Shown one piece after another: positions 6,292 to 8,008 of a stretch of DNA of 8,008 bases. The DNA comes from an uncultured Lactobacillus sp. GTDB lineage: Bacteria; Bacillota; Bacilli; Lactobacillales; Lactobacillaceae. Below the pieces are notes generated by a model. It was not told the DNA's origin and did not search any database. It saw only the letters and a list, made by a program, of their open reading frames with translations. Each line of letters begins with the position of its first letter. Position 1 is the first letter of the stretch. The position numbers were made by a program, and so were the translations under genes. The stretch lies in NCBI GenBank assembly GCA_947252915.1, contig CAMXWI010000032.1, positions 1 through 8,008 of the forward strand. The letters run 5' to 3'.

Positions 6292-6345
6292 AACAAAGGT
6301 GTTCAAATATATTAATATTTAATGTGGACATACCTTATTAGCATA
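6281..6345. repeat. 8-bp inverted repeat flanking the mntH leader region
   Basis: TATGCTAA (6281-6288) and TTAGCATA (6338-6345) are exact reverse complements 49 bases apart, one at the candidate -10 of mntH and one just before its ribosome-binding site. A 10-bp AT-only palindrome (ATATTAATAT) lies between them. They could be two half-sites for a regulator or chance in AT-rich DNA. Confidence 0.35.
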
Positions 6346-6367
6346 CGAAAGAAAGGGAGGATTTGGC

Positions 6368-7948
6368 GTGGCAAACACAAAAAATCAACACCGTAAACAT
6401 AAACTGATTGAATATGCGAACGGTAAATCTCTTGAGGAAATCAATGGTACCGTTGAAGTTCCTCATGGCAAAGGCTTTTGGCGGACCTTATTCGCCTACT
6501 CAGGACCCGGCGCACTAGTTGCCGTTGGTTATATGGATCCTGGTAACTGGTCAACATCTATTACCGGTGGTCAAAGCTTCCAATATACATTAATGACGAC
6601 CATCCTGATTTCAAGTTTGATTGCGATGTTACTGCAAAACATGGCGGCTAAACTTGGTATCGTAAGTCAAATGGACCTCGCGCAGGCCATTCGGGCTCGT
6701 ACAGGGAAGGCCTTAGGAGTTATCCTCTGGATCATGACTGAGTTTGCCATTATGGCAACTGATATTGCGGAAGTTATTGGGGCGGCAATTGCATTGAACT
6801 TGTTATTCCACATTCCATTAGTCCCAGCGGTCTTCATTACGGTTCTTGACGTTTTAGTCCTGTTACTGTTAACCAAGATCGGCTTCCGAAAAATCGAAGC
6901 GATTGTTGCTTGTTTAATTTTGGTAATTCTCTTTGTCTTCGCCTATGAAGTGGCCCTTTCTAAACCAGTTTGGGGCAGCGTCTTCATGGGATTGATTCCT
7001 TCTGAAAAGGCGATTGCCAAGGGACCAATTGTTGGTGGGATTTCACCATTAACTGGTTCGCTTGGGATTATTGGGGCTACGGTTATGCCACATAACCTAT
7101 ATCTTCACTCCGCAATTTCACAAACTCGAAAGCTGGACCACACAAATGTTGATGACATTCGTCAAACGGTCCGGTTCTCAATGTGGGATTCCAACATTCA
7201 ATTAAGCTTGGCTTTTGTTGTTAATGCCTTGCTATTGATCATGGGGGTTGCGGTATTCAAGAGTGGTGCTGTTGAAGACAGTTCATTCTTTGGCCTATAC
7301 GATGCTCTGAACAATACTTCCATGTTAAGTAACCCAATTTTAATTGGTGTTGCCAAATCTGGAATTCTTTCAACTCTATTTGCGGTCGCCCTATTAGCTT
7401 CTGGTCAAAACTCCACCATTACTGGGACCTTAACTGGTCAAGTTATTATGGAAGGATTCGTCCACATGAAGATGCCATTATGGGCACGACGGTTAATTAC
7501 CCGTTTGATTTCCGTTATCCCGGTCTTGGTCTGTGTCGCCTTAACCGCTCGGGAATCAGAAAATCAACAACACACGGCCTTAAACCTGCTGATGGAAAAC
7601 TCACAAGTCTTTTTGGCATTTGCCCTACCATTCTCAATGCTGCCACTATTATTAATGACCAATAGTGAAACAGAAATGGGTGAATTCCGAAACCATGTAA
7701 TTACTCGGATCTTGGGATGGATTTCTGTCTTAGCATTAACATTCTTAAACCTTTACAACCTTCCACAAACTTATGAAGGTTTTGGAATTTGGAACAAAGC
7801 GACCTCAGATACATTGGCATGGATTACGATTGTTATTATCCTTGCCCTGCTGATTTGGACTTGTGTTGAAATGGTCATTGGTGACCGACGCTTTGCTGCA
7901 GAACATAAGAAGCACACTTGGGAAACTAAGCCAGCAGAAGAAAATTAA
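6368..7948 (+). CDS. mntH: Nramp-family divalent metal transporter MntH (Mn(II)/H+ symporter)
   Basis: An integral membrane protein of 526 residues that imports Mn(II), and to a lesser degree Fe(II), using the proton gradient. Nramp hallmarks are all present: 'GYMDPGNW' in the first helix, with metal ligands D57 and N60; 'ATDIAEVIG' in the third helix (130-138); 'ATVMPHNLYLHS' in the sixth, with A237, M240 and H242; and 'LLASGQNSTITGTLTGQVIMEG' within 342-363. About eleven membrane helices lie between residue 45 and about 505, with a polar basic N-terminus of about 40 residues and a charged C-terminal tail. The start is the GTG at 6368, with GGGAGG 7 bases upstream. It is transcribed alone, divergent from the dehydrogenase. 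Manganese uptake is important in lactobacilli, where Mn(II) is used against reactive oxygen. Regulation by a manganese-sensing repressor is likely from family knowledge but no clear operator is visible. Confidence 0.95.
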   Translation: MANTKNQHRKHKLIEYANGKSLEEINGTVEVPHGKGFWRTLFAYSGPGALVAVGYMDPGNWSTSITGGQSFQYTLMTTILISSLIAMLLQNMAAKLGIVSQMDLAQAIRARTGKALGVILWIMTEFAIMATDIAEVIGAAIALNLLFHIPLVPAVFITVLDVLVLLLLTKIGFRKIEAIVACLILVILFVFAYEVALSKPVWGSVFMGLIPSEKAIAKGPIVGGISPLTGSLGIIGATVMPHNLYLHSAISQTRKLDHTNVDDIRQTVRFSMWDSNIQLSLAFVVNALLLIMGVAVFKSGAVEDSSFFGLYDALNNTSMLSNPILIGVAKSGILSTLFAVALLASGQNSTITGTLTGQVIMEGFVHMKMPLWARRLITRLISVIPVLVCVALTARESENQQHTALNLLMENSQVFLAFALPFSMLPLLLMTNSETEMGEFRNHVITRILGWISVLALTFLNLYNLPQTYEGFGIWNKATSDTLAWITIVIILALLIWTCVEMVIGDRRFAAEHKKHTWETKPAEEN

Positions 7949-7950
7949 TT

Positions 7951-7982
7951 AAAAAAGTCATGGTTTTTGCCATGACTTTTTT
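7951..7982 (+). terminator. Intrinsic terminator of mntH
   Basis: A perfect 13-bp inverted repeat (7951-7963 with 7970-7982) has a 6-base loop and ends in TTTTTT on the plus strand, two bases after the mntH stop. The A-run on the left arm makes it potentially bidirectional. Confidence 0.93.
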
Positions 7983-8008
7983 ATTTTAGAAAATTTCTAT
8001 TCTGGTCA

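Noticed and set aside
6292..6367. Possible manganese riboswitch in the mntH leader
   Set aside because: The predicted leader is short and AT-rich, and no conserved paired core or terminator hairpin of the yybP-ykoY type was seen.
6667..6876. Minus-strand open frame of 69 codons
   Set aside because: It lies antisense inside mntH over its conserved third helix.
7480..7665. Plus-strand open frame of 61 codons
   Set aside because: It lies within mntH in another frame; the mntH frame carries the conserved transporter sequence.

Overview
The window looks like chromosomal DNA of a lactic acid bacterium, most likely Lactobacillaceae. The evidence is the modest GC content (judged by eye), strong AGGAGG-type ribosome-binding sites, and proteins with a lactobacillar character: an amino acid permease with an 'IVSASIFTLPG' first helix and a 526-residue Nramp transporter. 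I do not assign a species. No rRNA, tRNA, CRISPR array, insertion sequence or prophage was seen.

Layout, from right to left along the minus strand. A zinc-dependent medium-chain alcohol/polyol dehydrogenase (5058-6068) has its own sigma-A-type promoter and terminator. Next is a four-gene operon (626-4904): a TetR-family repressor, an FtsX-type permease, its separate ATPase, and a fused ATPase-permease of the MacB type. It is read from one promoter that carries two copies of a TGACAC-N-GTGTCA palindrome and ends at a strong terminator. Last is the N-terminal part of an APC-superfamily amino acid transporter, which runs off the left edge (1-477). On the plus strand, divergent from the dehydrogenase, is mntH, an Nramp-family Mn(II)/proton symporter (6368-7948), followed by a perfect-stem terminator.

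The most informative region is 4389-4990. The regulator-permease-ATPase order, the HrtB-like permease and the twin palindromes together resemble the heme-responsive hrtRBA efflux operon of Lactococcus lactis and its relatives. I infer that the regulator senses heme (or a similar toxic porphyrin), releases the two operators and switches on HrtBA-like efflux. The unusual part is the fourth gene, a 661-residue MacB-like exporter in the same transcription unit, which suggests two mechanistically distinct exporters under one sensor.

The 299-bp divergent intergenic region (6069-6367) holds the dehydrogenase promoter, a weaker candidate mntH promoter and an 8-bp inverted repeat around it that could be a metal-regulator site. 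The 148-bp gap at 478-625 holds the permease promoter, a leader hairpin and the operon terminator. The 153-bp gap at 4905-5057 holds the dehydrogenase terminator and the operator/promoter of the efflux operon. Nothing is recognisable in the last 26 bases (7983-8008).
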